From Synechococcus sp. CC9616 (GTDB taxonomy: Bacteria > Cyanobacteriota > Cyanobacteriia > PCC-6307 > Cyanobiaceae): DNA of 64,000 nucleotides. The DNA lies in the NCBI RefSeq assembly GCF_000515235.1, contig NZ_KI911558.1:2207466-2271465 (forward strand). Reading direction: 5' to 3'. Below the pieces are notes generated by a model. It saw only the letters and a program-made list of their open reading frames with translations. It did no database searches and had not been told where the DNA came from. Of this stretch, positions 20,810 through 29,593 are shown in pieces. The position numbers and the translations under genes are program-made. Each line of letters opens with the position of its first letter. Position 1 is the first letter of the stretch.

Positions 20810-23239
20810 TCAGCAGCAGCCGGAGTCTGCTCCAAATTTCCAACGCCAGTTGTTGATCTCGGGAGAATCCATCCCCACGGTGTAGGCGTAGGAGCGGTGC
20901 TTCTGGATCTCGTCCTTCATGCGCTCTTTGACGTGGGCGGCACGGGAGCCGAGTTTGTCGACGCGGTCGATCACATCGATCACCAGATTGAAGCGGTCGA
21001 TCTGATTGCTGATGGCGAGTTCCAGTGGCGTGTTGATGTTGCCGTGCTCCTTGTAACCACGCACGTGCAGCCTGTGGGCGCAACGACGGCGGTAGGCCAG
21101 GCGGTGAATCAACCAGGGGTATCCGTGGAAGTTGAAGATCACCGGTTTGTCCGGCGTGAACAAGCTGTCAAAGTCGGCGTCACTGAGGCCGTGGGGGTGC
21201 TCACTGTCCGGTGAAAGCGCAAACAGCTTCACCACATTCACGTAGCGGACCTTGAGCTGGGGGATCTGTTCCCGCAGGATTTCGATCGCCGCAAGGGTTT
21301 CCTTGGTGGGAATGTCTCCTGCGGAGGCCATCACGACATCGGGTTCGTCGAGGTCGGTGCCGCAGTCATCGTTGCAGGCCCATTCCCAGATGCCGGCACC
21401 CTTGGCCACATGGCGGCGGGCGGCTTCGAGGTCGAGGTACTGCAGATGCTTCTGCTTGTCGGAAACGATGATGTTGGAGACGTTCGTTTCCACGAGTGCT
21501 TTCTCAGCGACGGCCAGGAGGCAGTTGGCGTCAGCAGGCAGGTAAACGCGGGTGATCGACCCCTTCTTGTTGCCGGCCAGATCCATGAAGCCGGGATCCT
21601 GGTGGGTGAAGCCGTTGTGGTCCTGACGCCACACCGTGGAGGAGATCAGGATGTTCCAGGGCCCGATCGGGGCACGCCAGGGAATTTCCTCGCAATGCTC
21701 CAGCCACTTGCAGTGCTGGTTGTACATCGAGGAGACCACGTGGGCGAAGGCTTCATAGGTGTGGAAGAAGCCGTTGCGCCCTGTGTAGAGGTAGCCCTCC
21801 ATCATCCCGACGAGCGTGTGCTCTGAGAGCATTTCGATCACCGAGCCCTCGCGTGATAACTCGCTCCCATTGAGGTCTTCTGGCAGGAAGTTGGCCATCC
21901 AAACCTTCTTGGAGGCCTCGTAAACAGCCTGCAGACGATTGGAATGGGTTTCGTCGGGACCGAAGAGGCGATAGCCACCGGGGTTGTCGCGAATCAGGTC
22001 GCGGATCACCTCGCCGAGGGGGTAAGTGTTCTCGGTCTCTGTGGTGCCGGGGGACTCCACGGCCACAGAGTGCTTTTCAATCGCTGGGAACAGCAGGTCC
22101 TTGCGCAGAACACCTCCGTTGGTGTTGGGATTGCTGCCCATACGGCGATTTCCTTTGGGGGACTGATCGCGGATGAACTGCTTGACGGAACCGTCTTCTT
22201 CGAAGAGCTCCCAGGGGCGATAGCTCTTCATCCAGTCCTCGAGCAGTCGCAGATGGCTCTCGTTGGACTGCACGTCGGCGACGGGAACCTGGTGGGAGCG
22301 CCAGAAGTTCTCGATTTTCTTGCCGTCGACTTCCTTGGGGCCTGTCCAACCCTTTGGCGACCGCAGCACGATCATCGGCCAGCGGGGTCGGAAAGACTCG
22401 CCGCTGCTGCGTGCCTGCTCCTGCTGTGCACGGATCTCAAGTACAGCCTGCTCGAGGGCGACTGACATCTCGCGATGCATCGTCATCGGGTCGGAGCCCT
22501 CGACGAAGATCGGTGTCCAGCCATACCCGCGGAAGAGGCTTTCAAGCTCTTCGTGATCGATCCGGCTCAGAATCGTGGGGTTGGCGATCTTGTAGCCGTT
22601 CAGGTGCAGGATCGGCAGAACGGCGCCATCCCGGATCGGGTTGATGAATTTGTTGATGTGCCAGCTGGTGGCCAGCGGTCCGGTTTCCGCCTCGCCGTCA
22701 CCGACGCAGGCAATGGTGATCAGCTCTGGATTGTCGAGGATCGATCCACAGGCATGGGAGAGCACATAGCCGAGCTCACCACCCTCGTGAATGGATCCCG
22801 GCATCTCGGCGGTGCAGTGGCTGCCGATGTGTCCCGGGAAGGAGAACATCTTGAAGAACTTCTTCAGTCCTTCTTCGTCGATTGACTTGTCGGGATATCG
22901 CTCGGTATAGCTGCCATCGATGTAGACGGGGCCTCGGGCTCCAGGGGCACCGTGCCCAGGACCTGACATGTAGATCATGTTCAGGTCGTATTTGTTGATC
23001 AGGCGGTTGGCATGGGTCCAGATGAAGGCCTGGCCAGGACTTGATCCCCAGTGGCCCAGCAGGCGTGGCTTGATGTGCTCTGCACGAAGGGGTTCCTTCA
23101 GCAAAGGGTTGTCCTGGAGATAAATCATGCCGACGGCCAGGTAGTTGGCCGTACGCCAGTAGGCGTCAAGGTTGTGCAACTCCTCCTCTGAAGGAGATTG
23201 CACGGCAGCGAATGCTTGCTGTTGGTGCGCAGTCGTCAT
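20810..23239 (-). CDS. xfp: Phosphoketolase (xylulose-5-P/fructose-6-P)
   Basis: An 809-residue TPP enzyme that cleaves xylulose-5-phosphate or fructose-6-phosphate to acetyl phosphate plus a shorter sugar phosphate. Motifs are GHWGSSPGQAFIWTHANRLI, GPGHGAPG, the signature EGGELGYVLSHACGS, the TPP motif GDGEAETGPLATSWH, and SPKGWTGPKEVDGKK. It is the first gene of xfp-glgP-ackA. Its start lies 229 bp from that of the divergent antiporter gene; I saw no clear regulatory sites in that interval. The grouping with ackA supports acetate plus ATP as the outcome. Confidence 0.96.
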   Translation of the reverse strand: MTTAHQQQAFAAVQSPSEEELHNLDAYWRTANYLAVGMIYLQDNPLLKEPLRAEHIKPRLLGHWGSSPGQAFIWTHANRLINKYDLNMIYMSGPGHGAPGARGPVYIDGSYTERYPDKSIDEEGLKKFFKMFSFPGHIGSHCTAEMPGSIHEGGELGYVLSHACGSILDNPELITIACVGDGEAETGPLATSWHINKFINPIRDGAVLPILHLNGYKIANPTILSRIDHEELESLFRGYGWTPIFVEGSDPMTMHREMSVALEQAVLEIRAQQEQARSSGESFRPRWPMIVLRSPKGWTGPKEVDGKKIENFWRSHQVPVADVQSNESHLRLLEDWMKSYRPWELFEEDGSVKQFIRDQSPKGNRRMGSNPNTNGGVLRKDLLFPAIEKHSVAVESPGTTETENTYPLGEVIRDLIRDNPGGYRLFGPDETHSNRLQAVYEASKKVWMANFLPEDLNGSELSREGSVIEMLSEHTLVGMMEGYLYTGRNGFFHTYEAFAHVVSSMYNQHCKWLEHCEEIPWRAPIGPWNILISSTVWRQDHNGFTHQDPGFMDLAGNKKGSITRVYLPADANCLLAVAEKALVETNVSNIIVSDKQKHLQYLDLEAARRHVAKGAGIWEWACNDDCGTDLDEPDVVMASAGDIPTKETLAAIEILREQIPQLKVRYVNVVKLFALSPDSEHPHGLSDADFDSLFTPDKPVIFNFHGYPWLIHRLAYRRRCAHRLHVRGYKEHGNINTPLELAISNQIDRFNLVIDVIDRVDKLGSRAAHVKERMKDEIQKHRSYAYTVGMDSPEINNWRWKFGADSGCC

Positions 23240-23468
23240 GAATTGCTCGAAGTAGCAATGCTGGTCAAGGCACCCACGGCCTCAGAGGGACGAAGGAAGC
23301 TTCATCCAGACCATGTGGTTGTTTGGAAAGTAGCCATCTCATTGCGCTCTGCCGTTAAACATCTGGACAAGCTTTCGGTTCTTGTTCAAACGGGACCATT
23401 CCTTTCCGGCAATGAGCAGTCCGCTTCAGGAATCGCCACTAATCTCGGCTTGACCGCACTGCAGCACC

Positions 23469-24851
23469 ATGCTGTTACCCACCCTGCTGAGTGAGATCAG
23501 CAGTCACGACCTGGAAGTGGCGGAGACTCTGATTGGAGTCCTCCGCTTCATTCTGATTTTTGTCGGCGCAAGAACACTGGCTGAAATCTTGTGTCGTCTC
23601 GAGTTACCAACAATTCTTGGGGAGCTGCTCGCCGGCGTCATCATTGGTGCCTCCGGCCTGCATCTGCTGGTGCCACCGGAAACAGGTGTTCAGCTCAGCG
23701 CCATGTTTTCGAATGTTGTGGCAGGTCTGGCACACATACCCGCTGAGGAGATTCCCGAGCTGTACGAAGAGAGTTTCGGGGCTCTGGAATCCGTTTCCAC
23801 CCTTGGCCTTTACTCGCTTCTGTTCCTGACCGGACTGGAGAGCGAACTTGAGGAGCTCATGGCCGTTGGTGTTCAGGCCTTCTCGGTTGCCGTTGTTGGC
23901 GTTGTGCTCCCATTCGCCCTGGGAACCTTCGGCCTCATGGCAATCTTCCATGTCGATGCCATTCCGGCCATTTTTGCGGGGGCATCGATGACGGCCACCA
24001 GCATCGGCATCACGGCGAGTGTGTTCGGCGAGCTCGGCTATCTGAGAACCCGTGAGGGACAGATCGTGATCGGTGCCGCCGTTCTCGACGACATCCTCGG
24101 CATCGTGATCCTGGCTGTTGTGGTGTCCCTCGCAGCTGGCGGAAGTCTCGAGATTGCTCCGATCGTGCAGCTCGTTGTGGCCGCCGTGGTGTTTGTGGTT
24201 GTCGCTCTACTGCTCAGTCAAAAAGCTGCGCCAGCCTTTGACTGGGTGATCGATCAACTCAAGGCTCCCGGGGCCAAGCTGATCGGTGCCTATCTGTTGC
24301 TCGCTCTTAGCTGCTTCGCCGCAACTGCCATCGGGCTTGAGGCGGCGCTGGGTGCTTTTGCGGGTGGTCTGATCGTCAGCACATCAAAACACCGCGAAGA
24401 AATCCAGACCGCGGTAACGCCGATTGTTGCTCTGTTCGCAACGGTCTTCTTCGTTCTGGTTGGTGCCGGAATGGATCTGTCAGTGATCAACCCTGCGGAC
24501 CCTGCTTCTCGCTCGGCTCTGGTGATTGCGGGATTCCTGTTTGTGGTAGCGATTATCGGCAAGGTTGTGGCTGGTTGGGCCGTGTTCAGCGATAAACCCA
24601 CCAATCACCTAGTGGTGGGTCTGGGAATGATGCCCCGTGGCGAGGTCGGTCTGATCTTCCTTGGATTGGGCACAGCCTCGGGTCTGCTCAATCCCGGCCT
24701 GGAAGCAGCCATCCTGCTGATGGTGATCGGCACCACCTTTCTGGCACCGGTGCTGCTCCGAATTGTTCTCAAAGGCAAGCCGCCTGAAAAGGGAGACAGG
24801 GTTCCCGATGAATTCGTCGCCGATCCCACTGCAGGAACCTCAACGCTCTGA
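23469..24851 (+). CDS. Cation:proton antiporter, CPA2 (NapA/Kef-like)
   Basis: A 460-residue integral membrane transporter with about 12 hydrophobic segments. The family blocks are ELPTILGELLAGVIIGASGL, SLLFLTGLESELEELM, GASMTATSIGITASVFGELG, GAAVLDDILGIVILAVV (paired acidic residues of the ion site), GLEAALGAFAGGLIVS and MMPRGEVGLIFLGLG. It is likely to exchange Na+ or K+ for protons in the inner membrane. There is no C-terminal TrkA-N domain, so it is closer to NapA-type antiporters than to full KefB/C systems. Confidence 0.92.
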   Translation: MLLPTLLSEISSHDLEVAETLIGVLRFILIFVGARTLAEILCRLELPTILGELLAGVIIGASGLHLLVPPETGVQLSAMFSNVVAGLAHIPAEEIPELYEESFGALESVSTLGLYSLLFLTGLESELEELMAVGVQAFSVAVVGVVLPFALGTFGLMAIFHVDAIPAIFAGASMTATSIGITASVFGELGYLRTREGQIVIGAAVLDDILGIVILAVVVSLAAGGSLEIAPIVQLVVAAVVFVVVALLLSQKAAPAFDWVIDQLKAPGAKLIGAYLLLALSCFAATAIGLEAALGAFAGGLIVSTSKHREEIQTAVTPIVALFATVFFVLVGAGMDLSVINPADPASRSALVIAGFLFVVAIIGKVVAGWAVFSDKPTNHLVVGLGMMPRGEVGLIFLGLGTASGLLNPGLEAAILLMVIGTTFLAPVLLRIVLKGKPPEKGDRVPDEFVADPTAGTSTL

Positions 24852-24879
24852 ATCGTTGGCCTGATTGGTTCAGGGGGAC

Positions 24880-25206
24880 TCAGCCGTCCTCCTGACCGTT
24901 GTCTGACAACAGCAGCAGCAGACTCCAGCCGATCCCGATCAGCGCCATGCTTGAGGCCCATTCAGGCCCGAGGGTCCAGCTGAACACCAGCTGCGTCACC
25001 AATCCCACGGCCATTGCCAGTAACAGACTGCTGGCGATCAGAACTCCCTGTCGACCTGACTCCGGCACGGGGCTTGATTCCAGACTCTTCTCAAAACGGG
25101 CCAGCGGACCGCTGAGAGGGATGTAGAGCGCCAACGCCCAGAACAGGGCTCCGCGCCAGATGGCCGGTTCAGCCAGCGGGCCGCCGATCACCTCGTAGCT
25201 CTGCAT
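24880..25206 (-). CDS. Small membrane protein of unknown function
   Basis: A 108-residue protein with three hydrophobic segments: about residues 17-33 (ALFWALALYIPLSGP), about 52-75 (GVLIASSLLLAMAVGLVTQLVF) and about 83-101 (ASSMALIGIGWSLLLLL). It has a short acidic tail. It is convergent with the antiporter gene and divergent from the hydrolase gene. I recognise the general look of a conserved cyanobacterial small membrane protein but no named family. Confidence 0.7.
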   Translation of the reverse strand: MQSYEVIGGPLAEPAIWRGALFWALALYIPLSGPLARFEKSLESSPVPESGRQGVLIASSLLLAMAVGLVTQLVFSWTLGPEWASSMALIGIGWSLLLLLSDNGQEDG

Positions 25207-25254
25207 TCAGCACCCTTGTTGAGCTGCCTAGCATCGCCGCTTCCGCGCCGGACT

Positions 25255-26169
25255 GTGGAGTCCTTCACCTGGAACTACATCGAGCATCCCGTTCACAGCG
25301 TGCGACAAACCCCACCGCACGCCGAGGACGGACGGGATCAGCCCGCCGTGCTGCTGGTGCATGGATTCGGCGCGTCCACGGATCACTGGAGACACAACAT
25401 TCCGGCCCTGGCGGCCCGTTATGAGGTCCACGCCCTGGATCTGCTGGGCTTTGGCCGCAGCGCCAAGCCTCAGGGATTGCCATACGGGGGAAGTCTCTGG
25501 CGCGACCAGCTTGTGGCCTATGTCCATGAACGGATCGGTCGTCCCACGGTGATTGCCGGTAATTCCCTGGGAGGCTTTGCTGCACTGGCTGCCGGTGCCG
25601 CTCTGCAAAACGATTGTGCCGGCGTGGTTTTGTTGAATGCGGCTGGTCCTTTCAGCGATGAGCAAAAGCCTCCCAAGGGCCTTGGCGCAATCGCACGCCA
25701 AACCATTGGAAACGCCCTTCTGAAGAGTCCCGTGCTGCAGAGGCTTCTGTTTGAAAATCTGCGCCGACCGGCCACCATTCGCCGCACTCTCAATCAGGTG
25801 TATCTCGATCGCACGAATGTGGATGACTTCTTGATTGAGTCGATCCGTCGACCATCCCTCGATCGAGGGGCATTCGGCGTGTTTCGCACCGTGTTCGATA
25901 TTCCTCGCGGCCAACCTCTAGACGAACTGTTCGCGGAACTCCAGGCGCCGCTGCTTTTGCTCTGGGGAATCCGCGATCCCTGGATTAATGCACCTGGGCG
26001 AAGGTCCACTTTCCAGCGGCATGCTCCCGCTGCTACCACCGAAGTGGTTCTGGAAGCAGGCCACTGCCCCCACGACGAAGTTCCCGATCAGGTGAACGAA
26101 GCCTTGTTGCGATGGTTGTCCCAGCTCGAGGTCAGCCAGAGCACAAGCAGTCCTGAAGGCCACGGTTAG
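25255..26169 (+). CDS. Alpha/beta hydrolase
   Basis: A 304-residue alpha/beta-hydrolase fold protein. The oxyanion motif is VHGFGASTDHWRHN, the nucleophile elbow is GNSLGGFAAL (Ser), the acid is Asp in WGIRDPWINAPGR, and the base is His in EAGHCPHDEVPDQV. I chose the GTG at 25255 (reads ESFTWNYIEHPVHS), the usual N-terminus of plant and cyanobacterial relatives; the frame is open further upstream to a TTG. Such proteins are often annotated as haloalkane dehalogenase-like or pheophytinase-like hydrolases. The substrate here is not known. Confidence 0.88.
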   Translation: MESFTWNYIEHPVHSVRQTPPHAEDGRDQPAVLLVHGFGASTDHWRHNIPALAARYEVHALDLLGFGRSAKPQGLPYGGSLWRDQLVAYVHERIGRPTVIAGNSLGGFAALAAGAALQNDCAGVVLLNAAGPFSDEQKPPKGLGAIARQTIGNALLKSPVLQRLLFENLRRPATIRRTLNQVYLDRTNVDDFLIESIRRPSLDRGAFGVFRTVFDIPRGQPLDELFAELQAPLLLLWGIRDPWINAPGRRSTFQRHAPAATTEVVLEAGHCPHDEVPDQVNEALLRWLSQLEVSQSTSSPEGHG

Positions 26170-26197
26170 CTTCCGGCCATCTGACCCATCCCGGCGG

Positions 26198-27052
26198 ATG
26201 CCGATGACACTGACGCAGCAAACCGCTCCTTACACCCATTGGGAATACGTTCACCCGGAGAGCGGAGACAGGCTTCGGGTTGTGCCTGAGCGCGGAGGCA
26301 TCGTCACCGAATGGCGCTGCGGTGATCGAGAGGTTCTTTATTTCGACGCCAAGCGTTACAGCGACCCCACCAAAAGCATCCGCGGCGGCATTCCCGTGCT
26401 TTTCCCGATCTGCGGAAACCTGTCGGGTGATGTGCTGCCGGTGAACGGAATCGATTACACCCTCAAGCAGCACGGTTTCGCACGCAATCTGCCCTGGCAA
26501 CTGCAGCTTCTTGATGATCAAACGGGCATCAGCCTCAGCCTCAGCGATACGGACGAGACCCGCGCGTCCTACCCCTTCTCTTTTTTGATCGAGATGCAGG
26601 TCCGCCCCATGGCCCAGGCTCTGGAGATCAGGACGTCCATTCTCAATCGCAGTGAGCAGGTGATGCCATTCAGCTTTGGCCTGCATCCTTATTTCAACGT
26701 GAGCGATCTGTCTCAGGTTGAGCTGGCAGGTCTCAATGAACGCTGCCTCAACCACCTCGAGATGGCTGAGACCGACACCGCCTCCCAGCTCGGTCGCTTT
26801 CTGGACGGGGTCGATTTCCTCTGTCGTCCCGCCGGCCCCGTCACCCTGATCGATCAGGCCAACGAAGGCCATCTGCAGCTGCAGCATCAGGAGCCGATGG
26901 ATCTCACGGTGATCTGGACCGAGCCCCCTCGCCCGATGGTCTGCGTTGAGCCCTGGACGGGTCCGCGCCAATCCCTCATCTCCGGCGATCGCAAGCTTGA
27001 AATTCAGCCGGGCGATCGCCACGAACTCAGCTGCCGCTACGCCATCTCCTGA
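26198..27052 (+). CDS. Aldose 1-epimerase / hexose-6-phosphate mutarotase-like
   Basis: A 284-residue galactose-mutarotase-fold protein. Motifs are PERGGIVTEWR, SIRGGIPVLFPICGNL, LKQHGFARNLPWQL (active-site His), FSFGLHPYFNVS (second His) and CVEPWTGPRQSL (Glu base region). The pattern with GGIPVLFP and HGFAR fits the YeaD-like glucose-6-phosphate 1-epimerase group more than secreted galactose mutarotases. It starts 28 bp after the hydrolase gene and may be co-transcribed with it. It ends 4 bp before the 3' end of glcE, convergent. Confidence 0.88.
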   Translation: MPMTLTQQTAPYTHWEYVHPESGDRLRVVPERGGIVTEWRCGDREVLYFDAKRYSDPTKSIRGGIPVLFPICGNLSGDVLPVNGIDYTLKQHGFARNLPWQLQLLDDQTGISLSLSDTDETRASYPFSFLIEMQVRPMAQALEIRTSILNRSEQVMPFSFGLHPYFNVSDLSQVELAGLNERCLNHLEMAETDTASQLGRFLDGVDFLCRPAGPVTLIDQANEGHLQLQHQEPMDLTVIWTEPPRPMVCVEPWTGPRQSLISGDRKLEIQPGDRHELSCRYAIS

Positions 27053-27056
27053 GCGG

Positions 27057-28232
27057 CTAGCCGCCGACGCCTGGGAGTCGTCCAGGGCTGAGTTGCCGCT
27101 TTGGATCGAACTGTTGCTTCACAGCTTCAATCACCGTGCGTGCCGGTGCATCCAGCCAGCAGGGAATGCGATCAATGGACACATCAGGCTGTTGCAGCAC
27201 GGTGAGGCGTCCGCCCAGCTCCTCCACCCTGCGGCGCAGCTGGACCACCGTCGCGGCTTTTGTGGCTGATGCCTGCTGCGGTTGCCAGCCATCACCGCAG
27301 CCGGCCCCTGCCGCCAGATCCCAGTGCCAGCCTCGCAGTCCTGAGCATTCCGTGCTGATCAGCAGCGATGCCAGCGCTGCTGGCGGCAGGACCACACGCA
27401 CCAGCCAGTGCATTGGATCGGCGAAGCGTCCGCTGTAGAGCGGGTTGTCACAGGCGTGTTGTTCCGCGCTCAATCTGTGTTGCTTCCCAAGAGATGCGAG
27501 GCGGCTCAGCTGGTCTCGCACCGCCTGATCGGACACGCTGCTCACCAGCAGCCGCAGTGTCCAGGCGTTGTCGCCCTCGTTCCACCAGTCGCAGCGTTCT
27601 GGCGTGAGGGTTGAGCGCAGCACGCCCGCGCGAAAGCGTTCCAGCTCTTCAACTCCCCCTTGCAGGTGAAGAGCGGCATGGGCTGGTCGGATCGGTTGCA
27701 CCTTGAGGGTGATGTCGGTGATCAGGGCGAGACTGCCCCAGCTGCCGCAGAGCAGACGCATCAGGTCGTAACCAGCCACATTTTTGACGACCCTGCCGCC
27801 AGCCTTGGCGCTGGTTCCGTCGGTTCTCAGCAGACCTATGCCGATGATCTGGTCGCGGATGCCGAGGTGTCGCTGACGCAGTCCGCCCGCCAGGCCACGG
27901 GCCACAAGCCCACCGATGCTGCCGGCACTCTTGAGTTCTTGAGGATCCGTGCCCCGCGGCCAGTCGACGGGGAGCCACTGCCCTTCTCTGGCCAGGAGTG
28001 ATTGCAGGTCCGCCAGGGAGAGCCCCGCTTCAACCGTGATCGTGAGGTCATCGACGGCGTGGTCGATGACCCCTCGAAGTGCGCGGCAGCTGAGGACATC
28101 GGGGGTTGCCTCGATCGTCGGCCCCCAGTGCAGGCGGCTCCCCATGCCACTGGGCACCCAGGGAGTTGCATCCTGATGCCACTGGCGCACCAGATCGATC
28201 AGCGCATTGCGTGTGGCAGGGGAATGATCCAC
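27057..28232 (-). CDS. glcE: Glycolate dehydrogenase FAD subunit GlcE-like
   Basis: A 391-residue FAD-linked oxidase subunit of the GlcDEF type, which oxidises glycolate from photorespiration to glyoxylate. The FAD-binding part shows TVEAGLSLADLQSLLAREGQWLP-type sequence, AGSIGGLVARGLAGGLRQRH, GGRVVKNVAGYDLMRLLCGSWGSLALIT and a C-terminal VIEAVKQQFDPKRQLSPGR. I chose the GTG at 28232, because upstream sequence is only the antisense of the kinase gene. This start is 14 bp from the divergent kinase start. The partner glcF lies on the same strand, beyond that kinase gene. Confidence 0.88.
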   Translation of the reverse strand: MDHSPATRNALIDLVRQWHQDATPWVPSGMGSRLHWGPTIEATPDVLSCRALRGVIDHAVDDLTITVEAGLSLADLQSLLAREGQWLPVDWPRGTDPQELKSAGSIGGLVARGLAGGLRQRHLGIRDQIIGIGLLRTDGTSAKAGGRVVKNVAGYDLMRLLCGSWGSLALITDITLKVQPIRPAHAALHLQGGVEELERFRAGVLRSTLTPERCDWWNEGDNAWTLRLLVSSVSDQAVRDQLSRLASLGKQHRLSAEQHACDNPLYSGRFADPMHWLVRVVLPPAALASLLISTECSGLRGWHWDLAAGAGCGDGWQPQQASATKAATVVQLRRRVEELGGRLTVLQQPDVSIDRIPCWLDAPARTVIEAVKQQFDPKRQLSPGRLPGVGG

Positions 28233-28246
28233 GGCACGATGGTGCC

Positions 28247-29593
28247 ATGAAGGTCGTGGCGATCGATGATGACCCCACCGGCTCGCAGACGGTTCATGGT
28301 TGTCTGTTGCTGCTGCGCTGGGATGTCTCAAGCCTGAGACGGGGGTTACGTCATCCCTCGCCGTTGCTGTTTCTGCTGGCGGATACCCGTTCGCTGGCGC
28401 CGGAATCGGCCGCCCAGCGCAATCGCGAGATCGCTTCGAATCTGGATCGTGCCCTCGAAGCTGAAGGCTTGCGGCGGCAAGACGTGCTGCTCGTGAGTCG
28501 TGGCGACTCCACCCTGCGGGGCCACGGGGTGTTGGAGCCCGCCGTATTGGAGCAGGCCTTTGGGCCGTTTGATGCCACCTTCCATGTGCCGGCGTTTCTT
28601 GAGGGTGGCCGCACCACGCTGAACGGGGTGCATCTGTTGCATGGGCAACCGGTTCACACCACGGCCTTCGCCCGGGACCGGCTGTTCGGCTACGACAGCA
28701 GCGATCTGGCGATTTGGCTGGAGCAAAAGAGCGGCGGCGTGATTCAGGCCGCCGATGTGGAGCGCATCCACGCGAATGACTTAGATCAGGCCTGCGCAGA
28801 TGATCAGTCGGCCCTGATCGCTCGGCTACAGCAGTTGCAGGGCAATCGTTCTGTTGTGGTCGACGCTGAGCGCCAGGAGCAGCTCGAGGCGTTTGCGGCT
28901 GCGGTGCGGGCGTTGCAGGGTGAGAAACGGTTTCTGTTCCGAGCGGCGGCCAGCCTTGTGAAGGCGCTGGCGGATCCCGGTCCTCAGCAGCTTGATGCGT
29001 CCGGTCTGGCGCGGCTGCGGCGTCGTGATGCCGATGGGCGTGGCCGACCGGGCCTGGTGATGGTCGGATCCCATGTGCCTCTGGCTGATCAGCAACTTGA
29101 GCGTTTGCTGGAGGCATCGACCTGCATCGCTGTCGAACTACCGGTTAGGCGTATCGCCCGGGTTGTTGAGGGTCCGACACCGGATCTGATGCTCAACGAT
29201 CTTGAGATGATCTGGCGGGCTCAGCTACGCGATGCACTGGCGACGGGACAAACCCCGGTGCTGTTCAGCAGCCGTGGTGAACTCCGCTTCATCTCTGAAC
29301 AGGAGAGTCGTCGCTTTTCACAGGCCCTGTCAAAACTGATGGCCAGGTTGGCAGCTGCTCTGGCGTCAGAGCTTGGTTATCTGATTAGCAAGGGTGGCAT
29401 CACGACTCAGACGCTTCTGACTCATGGTCTCGGGTTGGAGGCTGTGCAGCTTGAGGGTCAGCTGCTGCCGGGACTCTCGCTGGTGCGGCCTCTGGAGGGA
29501 GCGTTCCGAGGGCTACCGATCCTCACGTTCCCCGGCAACCTTGGCGATCCTGGAACCCTTGAGGACGCCTGGCAGCGGATGCAGGCCGGCTGA
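28247..29593 (+). CDS. Four-carbon acid sugar kinase family protein (DUF1537)
   Basis: A 448-residue protein of the OtnK/DtnK (DUF1537) kinase family, which phosphorylates four-carbon sugar acids such as threonate or erythronate. The N-terminal motif is MKVVAIDDDPTGSQTVHG (DDDxTG), followed by LVSRGDSTLRGH. The nucleotide-binding C-terminal half has LVMVGSHVPLADQQLERL, YLISKGGITTQTLL and LTFPGNLGDPGTL. It lies on the strand opposite to glcE and glcF and between them, starting 14 bp from glcE and overlapping the 3' end of glcF by 81 bp. The usual partner genes (PdxA2, aldolase) are not beside it, so the substrate is open. Confidence 0.88.
   Translation: MKVVAIDDDPTGSQTVHGCLLLLRWDVSSLRRGLRHPSPLLFLLADTRSLAPESAAQRNREIASNLDRALEAEGLRRQDVLLVSRGDSTLRGHGVLEPAVLEQAFGPFDATFHVPAFLEGGRTTLNGVHLLHGQPVHTTAFARDRLFGYDSSDLAIWLEQKSGGVIQAADVERIHANDLDQACADDQSALIARLQQLQGNRSVVVDAERQEQLEAFAAAVRALQGEKRFLFRAAASLVKALADPGPQQLDASGLARLRRRDADGRGRPGLVMVGSHVPLADQQLERLLEASTCIAVELPVRRIARVVEGPTPDLMLNDLEMIWRAQLRDALATGQTPVLFSSRGELRFISEQESRRFSQALSKLMARLAAALASELGYLISKGGITTQTLLTHGLGLEAVQLEGQLLPGLSLVRPLEGAFRGLPILTFPGNLGDPGTLEDAWQRMQAG

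Noticed and set aside
20748-21083. Upstream extension of the glgP frame
   Set aside because: It runs into the 3' part of xfp on the same strand in another frame and is not phosphorylase sequence. The ATG at 20747 gives the normal 840-residue enzyme.
28233-29117. Long N-terminal extension of the glcE frame on the minus strand
   Set aside because: The frame stays open across the antisense of the four-carbon acid sugar kinase gene, but the translation is Pro/Arg-rich noise with no FAD-domain similarity. The sense strand encodes a clear kinase.
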